From NCBI GenBank assembly GCA_026225475.1, contig JAMFSU010000143.1, positions 16,427-80,426 on the forward strand: a DNA stretch of 64,000 nt. The letters are read 5' to 3'. The notes under the pieces are model-generated. The model worked only from the letters and a program-made list of their open reading frames with translations. It was not told where the DNA came from and made no database searches. Position 1 is the first letter of the stretch. Every line of letters begins with the position of its first letter. This document shows, one piece after another, positions 1 through 9,674 of this stretch. This DNA comes from Duganella sp. GTDB taxonomy: Bacteria > Pseudomonadota > Gammaproteobacteria > Burkholderiales > Burkholderiaceae_D. The position numbers and the translations under genes were made by a program.

Positions 1-1
1 C

Positions 2-361
2 CTGCAGAATGCCGAGGATGCCAGCGAAGGTGTCATGGCGTTGGAATACGGCCGCCCGCCCGAAAAAATGCCCGGCTGGAAAAAATTCATGACCAGCTAC
101 AACAAGGCCTATACCGACAACATCAATCCATTTACCGTGGTTGCCTACGATGCAACCAAATTGGTGATCGAGGCGATCCGGCGCGCCAACTCCACCGATC
201 GCGCCGGCATCGTCAATCAATTGCATCAGATTAAATACAACGGCGTGTCAGGCCTGATTTCATTTGATCAGCACGGCGACCTGATCAATCCAGACTTCAC
301 GCTTTACGAAGTCAAGAATCAGCAATGGCGTGTGGTCAAGACCATTCAGGCAGTTCCCTGA
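2..361 (+). CDS. Branched-chain amino-acid-type ABC substrate-binding protein, C-terminal part
   Basis: The reading frame is open from the window edge, so the start lies upstream. About 119 codons are visible. They resemble the C-terminal lobe of periplasmic type-1 binding proteins of the LivJ/Peripla_BP_6 family: a segment with NPFTVVAYDATKLVIEAIRR, then GVSGLISFDQHGDLINPDFT and a final strand ending the protein. Such proteins bind branched-chain amino acids, amides or aromatic acids in the periplasm and deliver them to LivHM permeases. No transporter partners lie in the window, and the ligand cannot be named. The gene converges on glcF with 18 nt between the stop codons. Confidence 0.8.
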   Translation: MQNAEDASEGVMALEYGRPPEKMPGWKKFMTSYNKAYTDNINPFTVVAYDATKLVIEAIRRANSTDRAGIVNQLHQIKYNGVSGLISFDQHGDLINPDFTLYEVKNQQWRVVKTIQAVP

Positions 362-379
362 GTGCAGGGAACGCCGCCA

Positions 380-1621
380 TCAAGCAGGGCACAAAGCCTG
401 ATCCAGCAACTCGATCCAATGCCGTACCGGCGTCTCCGTGCCTGATTGCAGATGCGTCAGGCAACCGATATTGGCCGAGACGATCATCTCCGGCTCGCTG
501 GCTTGCAGTTTGGCCAGTTTGTTGTCGCGCAGGCGGTATGACAATTCCGGTTGCAACACCGAATAGGTTCCAGCGGAACCGCAGCAAAGATGACTGTCGG
601 CGCAGAGTTTGACATCGACACCGACGCTGGCCAGAATTTGCTCGACCTTGCCGCGAATCTTTTGGCCATGCTGCAAGGTACAAGGGGGATGATAGGCCAC
701 GCGCTTGTTGATCTTGCCGTGCAGTTTGGCTTGAATCTCCATTTCGAACGCCGGCAGGATTTCGCTGATGTCGCGCGTCAGTTGCGCGATCCGATGCGCC
801 TTGGCAGCATAGGCCGCGTCGTGTTGCAGCAGATGGCCGTATTCCTTGACGGTGGCACCGCAGCCGGAGGCATTCATGACGATGGCTTCGACCGTGACAC
901 CGGCAGCACCATCGACATAGGGCCACCAGGCATCGATATTGCGGCGCATGTCGTCGAGACCGCCATCCTGATCGTTCAGGTGATAGCGTATCGCGCCACA
1001 GCAGCCGGCCTTGGGCGGCGTGATCAATTCCACACCGAGAGCATCGAGCACGCGTGCGGTGGCGCTATTAATGTTGGGTGACATGGCCGGTTGCACGCAA
1101 CCGTCAAGCAGCAGCATCTTGCGCGCATGCGTGGTGCGCGGCCACGCACCGGCATCCTGCTTGAGCGGCACCTTGTTTTGCAATTTCTGCGGCAGCAAGG
1201 GACGCAGTAATTGCCCTGCTTTCATCGCCGGATTGAATAGCCATTTATTTGGGAGCAAGGTTTTCAGTGTGGTACGCACCATGCGCTGCGCCAGCGGACG
1301 CGGCACTTGATCGTCCACAATCTTGCGACCGATATCAACCAGCCGACCATATTGCACGCCGGACGGGCAAGTCGATTCGCAATTGCGGCACGTCAGGCAA
1401 CGGTCCAGATGCGACTGCGTGGCTGCCGTTGCCGGCTTGCCTTCCAACACCTGCTTGATCAGATAGATACGCCCGCGCGGACCATCGAGTTCATCGCCCA
1501 GCAGTTGATAGGTCGGGCAGGTTGCCGTGCAGAAGCCGCAATGCACACAGGCGCGCAGAATCGCTTCGGCTTCCTTGCCTTCGTTGGTGTCGCGGATGAA
1601 ATCGGCCAGATTGGTTTGCAT
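380..1621 (-). CDS. glcF: Glycolate oxidase iron-sulfur subunit GlcF
   Basis: The 413-residue protein has two 4Fe-4S motifs near the N-terminus, C25-C28-C31-C35 (CVHCGFCTATCP) and C75-C78-C81-C85 (CLTCRNCESTCP), followed by two cysteine-rich CCG domains (KAGCCGA and SHLCCGSAG). This is the standard layout and length of GlcF, the membrane-associated electron-transfer subunit of glycolate oxidase, which converts glycolate to glyoxylate and passes electrons to the quinone pool. It is the last gene of glcDEF, 9 nt downstream of glcE. Confidence 0.95.
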   Translation of the reverse strand: MQTNLADFIRDTNEGKEAEAILRACVHCGFCTATCPTYQLLGDELDGPRGRIYLIKQVLEGKPATAATQSHLDRCLTCRNCESTCPSGVQYGRLVDIGRKIVDDQVPRPLAQRMVRTTLKTLLPNKWLFNPAMKAGQLLRPLLPQKLQNKVPLKQDAGAWPRTTHARKMLLLDGCVQPAMSPNINSATARVLDALGVELITPPKAGCCGAIRYHLNDQDGGLDDMRRNIDAWWPYVDGAAGVTVEAIVMNASGCGATVKEYGHLLQHDAAYAAKAHRIAQLTRDISEILPAFEMEIQAKLHGKINKRVAYHPPCTLQHGQKIRGKVEQILASVGVDVKLCADSHLCCGSAGTYSVLQPELSYRLRDNKLAKLQASEPEMIVSANIGCLTHLQSGTETPVRHWIELLDQALCPA

Positions 1622-1630
1622 AGGAGAAAA

Positions 1631-2692
1631 TCAAAAGTCCGGGTACATGCGGCCGGGATTGAAGATGCCGGCAGGATCAAACGACGCCTTGAGCCGGTGA
1701 TGTATCTTGGCGATGGCCGGTGCCAGTGGCTGAAATACGCCAACCGATTTATCCCCGCCGCGATGCAGGATGGCATGACCGCCAGCGGCCTGTGCTGCGG
1801 CACGGATGCTGACGGCGCTGGCGCTGCCGCGATACCAGCGTTGCGCCCCACCCCACTCGATCAGTTGCACACCGGGCAAGTCCAGCGGCGCTGCCACCGA
1901 GGGCAGCGACACGCGCCATAGTGCGGGTTCTGGTTCCGCAAAAAATGCATGTGTCTGTTCACGCAAATCACGCCAGAAATCGTCGCCATTGCTCAATTCG
2001 CTGCCGCCGAGTTGCTTTTCTGCGGCATCGACTGCCGCCTGGGCACCAGACAAGCGTATCGTCAGCACGCCATTGACCCAGGCACTGGCGGAGATGGGCA
2101 GCGGCTGTCCACCCCAGTCGTTGAGCAGATGCAAAGCCGCTTCCTGACTGACCTCGTACACCCGCGTGCTACTGGAAAACGCTTGCGGCAAGACCTTCAG
2201 CGACACTTGCAGTAGCAGGCCGAGCGTACCCAGCGAACCAGTGAGCAAACGCGAGACATCGTAACCGGCGACGTTTTTCATCACCTGTCCACCGAAGTGC
2301 AAGATCTGCCCTTGCCCATCCATCAAATCGACGCCCAGCACAAAGTCACGCACCGCGCCGCAGAATTGCCGGCCCGGTCCCGACAGACCGGCGGCCACCA
2401 TGCCGCCGACAGTTGCATTGCCGTCAAAGCGCGGCGGCTCGAATGCCAGCACCTGCCGGTGTGCCGCCAAGGCTGCATCGATTTCGGCCAACGGCGTGCC
2501 GCAACGCGCCGTGATGACCAGTTCGGTCGGTTCGTAATCGACGATGCCGCGATGGCTGCGCGTGTCGAGCACCTCACCGCGCGCGGCCTGGCCATACCAG
2601 TCCTTGCTGCCACCGCCACGCAGTTGCAGCGGTGTTTTGGCGGCGCTGGCGGCGACGATGCGCGCATTGAATTCTTGCAGTGTGGATTCCAT
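1631..2692 (-). CDS. glcE: Glycolate oxidase FAD-binding subunit GlcE
   Basis: The frame is open further upstream into glcD, but the ATG at 2692 (protein MESTLQEFNARI) gives 353 residues, the usual GlcE length, and lies 4 nt after the glcD stop. The N-terminal half is a FAD-binding type-4 fold with TPLQLRGGGSKDWYG, FDGNATVGGMVAAGLSGPGR and QVMKNVAGYDVSRLLTGSLG. GlcE is the second flavin subunit of the glycolate oxidase complex. The C-terminal oxidase domain is short, as is typical of GlcE compared with GlcD. Confidence 0.93.
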   Translation of the reverse strand: MESTLQEFNARIVAASAAKTPLQLRGGGSKDWYGQAARGEVLDTRSHRGIVDYEPTELVITARCGTPLAEIDAALAAHRQVLAFEPPRFDGNATVGGMVAAGLSGPGRQFCGAVRDFVLGVDLMDGQGQILHFGGQVMKNVAGYDVSRLLTGSLGTLGLLLQVSLKVLPQAFSSSTRVYEVSQEAALHLLNDWGGQPLPISASAWVNGVLTIRLSGAQAAVDAAEKQLGGSELSNGDDFWRDLREQTHAFFAEPEPALWRVSLPSVAAPLDLPGVQLIEWGGAQRWYRGSASAVSIRAAAQAAGGHAILHRGGDKSVGVFQPLAPAIAKIHHRLKASFDPAGIFNPGRMYPDF

Positions 2693-2696
2693 GCGT

Positions 2697-4184
2697 TTAA
2701 AACCTTGGTAAATCGGGGAAGTTGATCTGGCCGCGCTGCACATGCATCTTGCCGTACTCGGCACAGCGATGCAGGGTCGGAATCGCCTTGTCCGGGTTGA
2801 GCAGGAAGGCGGTATCGAAGGCGCGCTTGACCTGGAAGAACGCTTCGCGCTCCTGCGGTGAAAACTGCACGCACATGGAGTTGATCTTTTCGATGCCGAC
2901 GCCATGCTCACCGGTGATGGTGCCCCCGACTTCGACACACAGTTCGAGAATTTCGGCACCAAACGCTTCGGCACGGTGAAATTCATCGGCCAGATTGGCA
3001 TCGAACATGATCAGCGGATGCAGGTTGCCATCACCGGCGTGGAAGACATTGGCACAACGCAATCCGTATTTGCTTTCCATCCTGGCGATACCGAGCAAGA
3101 CCTCTGCCAGTTTCTTGCGCGGAATGGTGCCGTCCATACAATAGTAATCGGGCGAAATGCGCCCGGCCGCTGGAAAGGCATTTTTGCGGCCCGACCAGAA
3201 GCGCAAGCGTTCGGCTTCCGATTGCGACACGGCAATCGCGGTGGCGCCGCTGGCATTGAGGACCTCGCGCATGCGGCCGATTTCTTCTTCGACTTCGGCT
3301 TCGGTGCCATCGGATTCGCACAACAGGATCGCTTCGGCATCGACGTCGTAACCCGCCTTGACGAATGGTTCAACCATGCGCGAACTGGTCTTGTCCATCA
3401 TCTCCAGACCGGCTGGAATGATGCCGGCGGCAATCACATTGGCGACAGCATTGCCGCCTTTGACCACATCATCAAACGAGGCCATGATCACACGCGCCTG
3501 CTGCGGTTTGGGTATCAGTTTGACGGTCACTTCGGTGACCACCCCGAGCATGCCTTCGGAACCGATGAACACGGCCAGCAGATCGAGTCCGGGCGCATCG
3601 AGTCCGGCGTTGCCCAACTCCACGACATCACCTTCGATGGTCACCATCCGCACACGCAATACGTTATGCACGGTCAGGCCATATTTGAGACAGTGCACGC
3701 CACCGGAATTTTCAGCAACATTGCCGCCGATGGTGCAAGCGATCTGCGATGAGGGGTCCGGCGCGTAGTACAAGCCATAGGGCGCTGCGGCTTCGGAAAT
3801 GGCCAAATTGCGCACACCGGGCTGGACCACGGCGGTGCGCGCATATTTGTCGAGATGGACGATCTTGCTGAGTTTGGCAGTCGACACCACCACCCCATCG
3901 GCAATCGGCATGGCCCCACCCGACAGACCGGTACCGGCGCCGCGCGGCACGATCTGTACTTGCAGGGCATAGCAGGTTTTCAGGATGGCAATGACCTGCG
4001 CCTCGTTTTCCGGCAACACCACCACCATTGGCAATTGCCGGTAAGCCGCCAGACCATCGCACTCGTAGGGGCGCGTATCTTCTTCATCGAACAGCACGCA
4101 ATGCGCAGGCACTGCCGCTTTCAAGGCGGCGACCACTTCGCGCTGACGTGCGACTGTGAATAAGGGGGCGACTGGGGCGTTCAT
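2697..4184 (-). CDS. glcD: Glycolate oxidase catalytic FAD subunit GlcD
   Basis: The 495-residue protein has a FAD-binding type-4 domain (PRGAGTGLSGGAMP around residue 80, then GGNVAENSGGVHCLKYG) and a FAD-linked oxidase C-terminal domain with HAGDGNLHPLI and ITGEHGVGIEK. It is the catalytic subunit that oxidises glycolate (often also D-lactate) to the keto acid. It is the first gene of glcDEF; the 171-nt gap upstream, before the LysR gene, probably holds the operon promoter. No glcB, glcC or glcG is present nearby, so regulation may rely on the adjacent LysR protein (inference). Confidence 0.95.
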   Translation of the reverse strand: MNAPVAPLFTVARQREVVAALKAAVPAHCVLFDEEDTRPYECDGLAAYRQLPMVVVLPENEAQVIAILKTCYALQVQIVPRGAGTGLSGGAMPIADGVVVSTAKLSKIVHLDKYARTAVVQPGVRNLAISEAAAPYGLYYAPDPSSQIACTIGGNVAENSGGVHCLKYGLTVHNVLRVRMVTIEGDVVELGNAGLDAPGLDLLAVFIGSEGMLGVVTEVTVKLIPKPQQARVIMASFDDVVKGGNAVANVIAAGIIPAGLEMMDKTSSRMVEPFVKAGYDVDAEAILLCESDGTEAEVEEEIGRMREVLNASGATAIAVSQSEAERLRFWSGRKNAFPAAGRISPDYYCMDGTIPRKKLAEVLLGIARMESKYGLRCANVFHAGDGNLHPLIMFDANLADEFHRAEAFGAEILELCVEVGGTITGEHGVGIEKINSMCVQFSPQEREAFFQVKRAFDTAFLLNPDKAIPTLHRCAEYGKMHVQRGQINFPDLPRF

Positions 4185-4355
4185 GCTGAACCTCGTTTGG
4201 CTTTGGGCTGAGACGTAGCAACGACGATTTTTAGTTGGAAATGCTTGCGTCCTCGCAATGATTGCAGTGTAGCGAATTTCGCCCGCGCATAGAAAAAACA
4301 GTGGTCTAGTCGTACTGAAAAAAATTCATCGCGCTCAATGAATTCTTTTCAGCGC

Positions 4356-5246
4356 TTAGATATTTTTGAACGCGTTTTGCATCCAGGCAATGAAGGCGTC
4401 GACTTCCGGCCGTTCGCGCGTTTGCCGCTCATAGACCACGTAATAGGCATGCGGTGGCGTACGCAGACGCACGTCAAACAATTCCACGATATCGCCGCGC
4501 GCCAGCAATTCTTCGGCGAAATGCTGCCGTGTCAGGCCGACACCATAGCCATGGCGCACTGCTTCCAGCAACAGACCCAAATCATCGATGCGCAGACCAG
4601 TCGACGGCTCCGGCCAGTCCTTCAGGCCAGCGGCTTCGAACCACGGTTGCCACGGCTCCAGCGCCGAACGCAGCAAGGTGGCTTGTTGCAAATCCTGCGG
4701 TGTATTGAGCGGCGCAATCGATTTCAAATAGGCCGGACTGGCGACGGCAAATGCCGGCTCTTCAAACAATTTTTCGGTAACGATATTGGGATAGTTGCCA
4801 GCGCCAAAACGGATTTCGACATCGCTTTCGGACAGGCTCAAATCGTACAACGGCACCGACAGATACATCTCGACAGAGATATCAGGATAGAGCGCGATGA
4901 ATTCGGCAATGCGCGGTACCAGCAAATGGCGCGCAAAGGTCGGCGGCAACATGATCTTGACCTTGGGCTGAGCCGTCGCATTACGATGCGGCATCGGAAA
5001 ATCGGTCAGTGTGCGCAGCGCCGAACGCACCACATCGAGGTAACGGCGGCCGAATTCGGACAGACCGATGGAACGGCCATCACGGAAAAACAAGCGCTCG
5101 CCGACAAATTCTTCCAGCAGACGAATGCGATGTGACAGCGCCGAGGGAGTGATACACAGTTCTTCAGCAGCCACTGCAAACGAGTTGTGGCGTGCCGCCG
5201 CTTCAAATGCGGAAAGGGCATGGACGGGAGGAAGGCGGGTGGCCAT
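4356..5246 (-). CDS. LysR-type regulator, GcvA-like
   Basis: The 296-residue protein starts with the GcvA-type N-terminus (LPPVHALSAFEAAARHNSF), with a winged helix-turn-helix over about residues 5-64 (AAEELCITPSALSHRIRLLE) and a LysR substrate-binding domain after about residue 90. GcvA-subgroup proteins control glycine cleavage, beta-lactamase and many catabolic genes. It lies on the same strand between a D-lactate/glycolate-type dehydrogenase and glcDEF, so control of glycolate or hydroxyacid oxidation is the simplest guess, not shown by the sequence. Confidence 0.9.
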   Translation of the reverse strand: MATRLPPVHALSAFEAAARHNSFAVAAEELCITPSALSHRIRLLEEFVGERLFFRDGRSIGLSEFGRRYLDVVRSALRTLTDFPMPHRNATAQPKVKIMLPPTFARHLLVPRIAEFIALYPDISVEMYLSVPLYDLSLSESDVEIRFGAGNYPNIVTEKLFEEPAFAVASPAYLKSIAPLNTPQDLQQATLLRSALEPWQPWFEAAGLKDWPEPSTGLRIDDLGLLLEAVRHGYGVGLTRQHFAEELLARGDIVELFDVRLRTPPHAYYVVYERQTRERPEVDAFIAWMQNAFKNI

Positions 5247-5347
5247 GTCTTTTTATAACCTGCTAATGATGACTTGCATTGTTGGTCTGCAACCGCCCTG
5301 CCCGTTGGACACGGCGGCACTCCTCGTTATGCGTTGCTATTTGTTAC

Positions 5348-6757
5348 TTACCAGCGCACGATCTTGCCGGGATTCATGATGTTCTTGGGGTCCAGCGCAT
5401 GCTTGATCGAACGCATGACGTCGATGGCACCGGCACCGTGTTCCTGAATCAGAAAATCCATCTTGTGCAACCCCACGCCATGCTCGCCGGTGCAGGTGCC
5501 ATCCATTGCGATGGCACGTGTGACCATGCGTTCATTGACCCCTTCGGCGCGGGCGATGTCGGCAGGATCGTTCGGATCGACCATCATCTGCACATGGAAA
5601 TTGCCATCGCCGACGTGGCCGATGATGGCGTGAATCAAGCCGTTGGCTTCGCAATCAGCCTTGGTCTCCAGCACGCATTCGGCCAGTCGTGAAATCGGCA
5701 CGCAGCAGTCGGTGGAAATGGCGCGGCAGCCAGGACGCATTTGCAGCAGCGCAAAATAGGCATTGTGGCGCGCTGTCCACAAGCGGGTCCGATCCTCCGG
5801 CCGCGTGGCCCATTCGAAACCGCGTGCGTGATTGTCGTTGGCAATGTCTTGCACCACTTCGGCTTGCTCCTTGACGCCGTTTTCGCTGCCGTGGAATTCA
5901 AACAGCAGCAAGGGATTTTCGGGCAAGGTCATCTTGTCGTGCGCGTTGATTGCCTTGACGCCATTTTCATCGAGCAATTCGACGCGCGCCAGCGGCACGC
6001 CGACCTGAATCGCCTGGATCACGGTATTGACCGCATCGGCCACGGTCGGAAACGAACAGATCGCAGCCGACACCGCTTCCGGTTGCGGATACAGGCGCAC
6101 GGTGATTTCGGTGATGACGCCAAGCGTGCCTTCGCTACCAACGAACACACGCGTCAGATCATAGCCAGCCGAGGATTTCTTGGCGCGCGTGCCGGTCTTG
6201 ATGATATTGCCGTCAGCCGTGACCACGGTCAGTGCCAGAGTGTTTTCGCGCATAGTGCCGTAACGCACGGCATTGGTGCCAGAGGCGCGGGTCGATGCCA
6301 TGCCGCCGATGGAGGCATCGGCCCCCGGATCGATCGGGAAAAACAGACCGCTATCCTTGATTTCCAGGTTCAATTGCTTGCGCGTGACGCCGGCCTGCAC
6401 GGTGGCAGTCAGATCTTCGGCATTGACGGCCAACACCCGCCCCATTTGCGACAAGTCAATCGTGATACCGCCCTGCAACGCCAGCACATGGCCTTCCAGC
6501 GACGTGCCAGTGCCATACGGAATCACCGGCACGGCATGCTGGCTGCACAATTTGATGGTGGCGGCAACGTCTGCGGTGCTGTGGGCGAATACCACGGCGT
6601 CAGGCAACATGGGATCGTAGGACGATTCATCACGGCCATGATGTTCGCGCATGGCCTGACTGGTGGAAAAGCGCTGGCCGAATAGTGCCTGCAATTCGCT
6701 CAGCAGCACTTCGGGCACTGGTCTGCGCAGTTTCTGGGCGTCAACGACGTGATTCAT
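5348..6757 (-). CDS. FAD-linked D-lactate/glycolate-type dehydrogenase
   Basis: The ATG at 6757 (MNHVVDAQKLRRP) is chosen over farther in-frame ATGs because a GAGAG-type ribosome site lies just upstream and it gives 469 residues, normal for D-lactate dehydrogenase (cytochrome). FAD-binding type-4 motifs include PVIPYGTGTSLEGHV and GGMASTRASGTNAVRYGTM; the C-terminal domain has GHVGDGNFHVQMM and TGEHGVGLHKMDF. It resembles Dld/GlcD paralogs that oxidise D-lactate or another 2-hydroxyacid to the keto acid and feed the respiratory chain. The exact substrate is uncertain. LysR and glcDEF follow on the same strand. Confidence 0.88.
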   Translation of the reverse strand: MNHVVDAQKLRRPVPEVLLSELQALFGQRFSTSQAMREHHGRDESSYDPMLPDAVVFAHSTADVAATIKLCSQHAVPVIPYGTGTSLEGHVLALQGGITIDLSQMGRVLAVNAEDLTATVQAGVTRKQLNLEIKDSGLFFPIDPGADASIGGMASTRASGTNAVRYGTMRENTLALTVVTADGNIIKTGTRAKKSSAGYDLTRVFVGSEGTLGVITEITVRLYPQPEAVSAAICSFPTVADAVNTVIQAIQVGVPLARVELLDENGVKAINAHDKMTLPENPLLLFEFHGSENGVKEQAEVVQDIANDNHARGFEWATRPEDRTRLWTARHNAYFALLQMRPGCRAISTDCCVPISRLAECVLETKADCEANGLIHAIIGHVGDGNFHVQMMVDPNDPADIARAEGVNERMVTRAIAMDGTCTGEHGVGLHKMDFLIQEHGAGAIDVMRSIKHALDPKNIMNPGKIVRW

Positions 6758-7027
6758 TGCGGTCTCTCTGTTGTTGGACATGCTGACGCTGCGACAGCGA
6801 ATAAATCGCCCCCTGGCATCGAAATCTTGTGGAATTTTACTCTTTTGCAGCAGGGACATTTTATATTCGTCCGACAACTTCGGCTGGGCTTGCAGCAAAA
6901 TGCCAAAGGCGAAGTCAAAGAGCGTCTAAATAAATACCCACACAGCAACATTACGCGCCACACCACTACCAGTTATCTGCTGTTTTGGCCTATGCTTGCC
7001 AGTTCTACATTTATTCCAGAATGCACC

Positions 7028-7597
7028 ATGGGCAACCGACTTTCCAAAATTGCGACACGCACCGGCGACGACGGCAGCACCGGCCTGGGCGACGGCAGTC
7101 GTACCGGCAAGGACAGCCTGCGCATTCAGGCGCTCGGCGACATCGATGAATTGAATTCGCAGCTTGGCGTGCTGCTGTGCGAAGACATGCCGACACTGCT
7201 GCGTGAGCAGTTGCTGACGATCCAGCACGACTTGTTCGATCTCGGTGGCGAATTGTGCATTCCGGGTTACAGCCTGATTAGCGAAACGCAAGTGTTGCGG
7301 CTTGATGCGTTGCTGGAACATTACAATGCCGACCTGCCGCCACTGAAGGAATTCATCTTGCCGGGCGGTTCACGTGCGGCGGCGTTGATGCATGTGTGCC
7401 GTACCGTATGCCGCCGCGCCGAGCGTAGTGTGGTCAGTCTGGCCCTGCAAGAAACCGTGAATCCGCAACCGCGGCAATATCTGAATCGGCTCTCTGATTT
7501 GTGCTTTGTGCTGGCACGGGTGTTGAACCGTTATGCCAACGGCAGCGATGTATTGTGGCAAAAGGATAGGCAGCGCTCGCCACCGAACAGCGATTGA
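7028..7597 (+). CDS. Cob(I)alamin adenosyltransferase, PduO type
   Basis: The ATG at 7028 gives 189 residues, a normal size, whereas the longer open frame runs into the neighbouring promoter region. The N-terminus shows the PduO-type ATP-binding motif IATRTGDDGSTGLGDGSR, and the C-terminal helix has the family signature CRTVCRRAERSVVSL. The enzyme transfers the adenosyl group of ATP to cob(I)alamin to make coenzyme B12. No other cobalamin gene or B12-dependent enzyme is nearby, so it may serve salvage. It converges on dxs. Confidence 0.92.
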   Translation: MGNRLSKIATRTGDDGSTGLGDGSRTGKDSLRIQALGDIDELNSQLGVLLCEDMPTLLREQLLTIQHDLFDLGGELCIPGYSLISETQVLRLDALLEHYNADLPPLKEFILPGGSRAAALMHVCRTVCRRAERSVVSLALQETVNPQPRQYLNRLSDLCFVLARVLNRYANGSDVLWQKDRQRSPPNSD

Positions 7598-7623
7598 TGC
7601 GACATAAGCATCTACGGTTGTAA

Positions 7624-7670
7624 AGCTGTTATTCAGTTAAGAAAAATCGGCTTCTTCTTAGCTGAACAGC
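7624..7670. terminator. Imperfect hairpin between convergent genes
   Basis: The arms beginning gctgtt and ending aacagc flank an A/T-rich centre; with small bulges the stem reaches about 14 pairs (cag and taagaa segments match on both arms). It sits in the 113-nt gap between the convergent adenosyltransferase gene and dxs, the expected place for a shared terminator. No clean T-tract follows, so this is tentative. Confidence 0.35.
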
Positions 7671-7710
7671 ATTCAGCTACCGCTACCTTTGTTCAGTACC
7701 GAAAACCACC

Positions 7711-9573
7711 TCACCCGTTATTGACAACCAACCGTGGCTGGTCCTTGCCAAAACGCTGGACGATGGAAGCGGCAATACCCGCACCATCGAGGCCACAGGC
7801 TGCCAGTAATTGTGCGACATCGCCATGATCAATGAAACGGTCCGGCAAACCCAGTTGCAACAGCGGCTTGACGATGCCGGCAGCGGCCATCGCTTCGGCC
7901 ACGGCAGCGCCGGCGCCACCCATGATGCAACCCTCTTCCACCGTCACCAGTGCATCGTGACTGGCCGCCAGTTGTTTGAGTAATTCGACGTCGAGCGGTT
8001 TGACGAAGCGCATATTGGCGACACTGGCATTGAGCTTGTCTGCAGCGGCCAGACTCGGCGCGACCATGGTGCCAAACGCCAGGATCGCAATGCCCTTGCC
8101 TTCGCGCCGGAGTTCGCCCTTGCCCATCGGCAGCGTCGCCAGGCTTTGCTCCACCACAGCGCCGGTACCGGAACCGCGCGGATAACGCACTGCCGCCGGG
8201 CCTTTATGGGCGAACGCCGTCGACAGCATCTGGCGGCATTCATTTTCATCAGACGCGGCCATGACCACCATGTTGGGAATGCAGCGCAGGAAGGCCAGAT
8301 CGTAATTGCCGGCATGCGTGGCACCATCAGCCCCGACCAATCCGGCACGATCAAGCGCAAACGTGACATCCAGGTTTTGCAGCGCAACGTCATGGATCAA
8401 TTGGTCGTAAGCGCGCTGCAGGAAGGTCGAATAAATCGCCACTACCGGCTTCAGACCTTCGCATGCCATGCCCGCAGCAAAGGTAACGGCATGCTGTTCG
8501 GCAATGCCGACATCGTAGTAACGGTCCGGAAACTGGCGCTCGAACTCGACCATGCCGGAACCTTCGCGCATGGCCGGCGTGATGCCGATCAGCGTGGCAT
8601 CCTGGCGCGCCATGTCACACAACCAGTTGCCGAATACCTGCGTATAGGTCAGCTTGCCGGCCACCGCAGGCTTGATTCCTTCAGCCGGATTGAACTTGCC
8701 GGGACCGTGATACAGCACCGGATCGGCTTCGGCCAACTTGTAACCCTGGCCTTTCTTGGTGACCACGTGCAGGAATTGCGGCCCTTTGAGGTTTTTCAGG
8801 TTTTGCAGCGTCGGGATCAGTGAATCAAGATCGTGACCGTCGATGGGGCCAATGTAGTTGAAGCCGAATTCTTCAAACATGGTGGCGGGCACCACCATGC
8901 CCTTGGCATGCTCTTCCAGGCGCTTGGCCAATTCCAGCATCGGCGCCGGCAACATCGACTTGCCGACGTTCTTGGCCTTGGCGTAAAACTGGCCCGACAT
9001 CAGCCGCGCCAGATAGCGGTTGAGCGCGCCAACCGGTGGCGAGATCGACATGTCATTGTCGTTCAGGATCACCAGCAGATTGACGTCTTCGCTGATACCG
9101 GCATTGTTCAGGGCTTCAAAGGCCATACCGGCAGTCATCGCACCATCGCCAATGACGGCGATGGCGTGGCGGTTTTCACCCTTGGTCTTGGCCGCCAGCG
9201 CCATGCCCAGCGCAGCGGAAATCGAGGTCGAGGAATGCGCGGTACCGAACGTGTCGTATTTGCTTTCGGCGCGGCGCGGGAAACCGGAAATGCCATTGGC
9301 CTGACGCAGCGTCGACATCTGGTCGCGTCGTCCGGTCAGAATCTTGTGGGGATACGTCTGGTGACCGACATCCCAGACGATACGATCTTCCGGGGTGTTG
9401 AATACGTAATGCAACGCAATGGTCAATTCGACCGTGCCGAGATTGGAAGAAAGGTGGCCGCCGGTCTTCGATACCGAATCGATGATGAAGGCGCGCAATT
9501 CATTGGCCAGCGGCTTGAGCTGGGGGCGCGCCAGTTGGCGCAAATCGGCCGGGCTGTTTATCGTATTGAGCAT
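7711..9573 (-). CDS. dxs: 1-deoxy-D-xylulose-5-phosphate synthase
   Basis: The 620-residue protein matches the Dxs family in length and motifs: [17 protein letters not shown] near residue 35, the thiamine diphosphate motif [18 protein letters not shown], and the transketolase pyrimidine-binding segment with [15 protein letters not shown]. It condenses pyruvate and glyceraldehyde 3-phosphate, the entry step of the MEP isoprenoid pathway, and also feeds thiamine and pyridoxal synthesis. The start is set at 9573 ([12 protein letters not shown]); an in-frame ATG at 9591 with a slightly better purine-rich leader is an alternative. It is the last gene of xseB-ispA-dxs, 101 nt after ispA. Confidence 0.97.
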   Translation of the reverse strand: MLNTINSPADLRQLARPQLKPLANELRAFIIDSVSKTGGHLSSNLGTVELTIALHYVFNTPEDRIVWDVGHQTYPHKILTGRRDQMSTLRQANGISGFPRRAESKYDTFGTAHSSTSISAALGMALAAKTKGENRHAIAVIGDGAMTAGMAFEALNNAGISEDVNLLVILNDNDMSISPPVGALNRYLARLMSGQFYAKAKNVGKSMLPAPMLELAKRLEEHAKGMVVPATMFEEFGFNYIGPIDGHDLDSLIPTLQNLKNLKGPQFLHVVTKKGQGYKLAEADPVLYHGPGKFNPAEGIKPAVAGKLTYTQVFGNWLCDMARQDATLIGITPAMREGSGMVEFERQFPDRYYDVGIAEQHAVTFAAGMACEGLKPVVAIYSTFLQRAYDQLIHDVALQNLDVTFALDRAGLVGADGATHAGNYDLAFLRCIPNMVVMAASDENECRQMLSTAFAHKGPAAVRYPRGSGTGAVVEQSLATLPMGKGELRREGKGIAILAFGTMVAPSLAAADKLNASVANMRFVKPLDVELLKQLAASHDALVTVEEGCIMGGAGAAVAEAMAAAGIVKPLLQLGLPDRFIDHGDVAQLLAACGLDGAGIAASIVQRFGKDQPRLVVNNG

Positions 9574-9674
9574 GCTGGGTCTTGTTACCATTAATGTGTT
9601 TCTTTGACGTTTTGCATTTTGCAACGCCATCGTTTGCTTTGGCTAGCTTACCTTATACTACCTTGCAGCCAAAT

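Noticed and set aside
336..926. Overlapping minus-strand frame of 196 codons
   Set aside because: It lies inside glcF in another frame, is Arg/Cys/Gln-rich and has no family features. It is a shadow of the real gene.
2904..3752. Plus-strand frame of 282 codons opposite glcD
   Set aside because: It mirrors the glcD codons and shows His/Gly/Ile-rich antisense composition with no recognisable domain.
8833..9594. Plus-strand frame of 253 codons opposite dxs
   Set aside because: It is antisense of a clear Dxs gene. Long antisense frames are common at this GC content.
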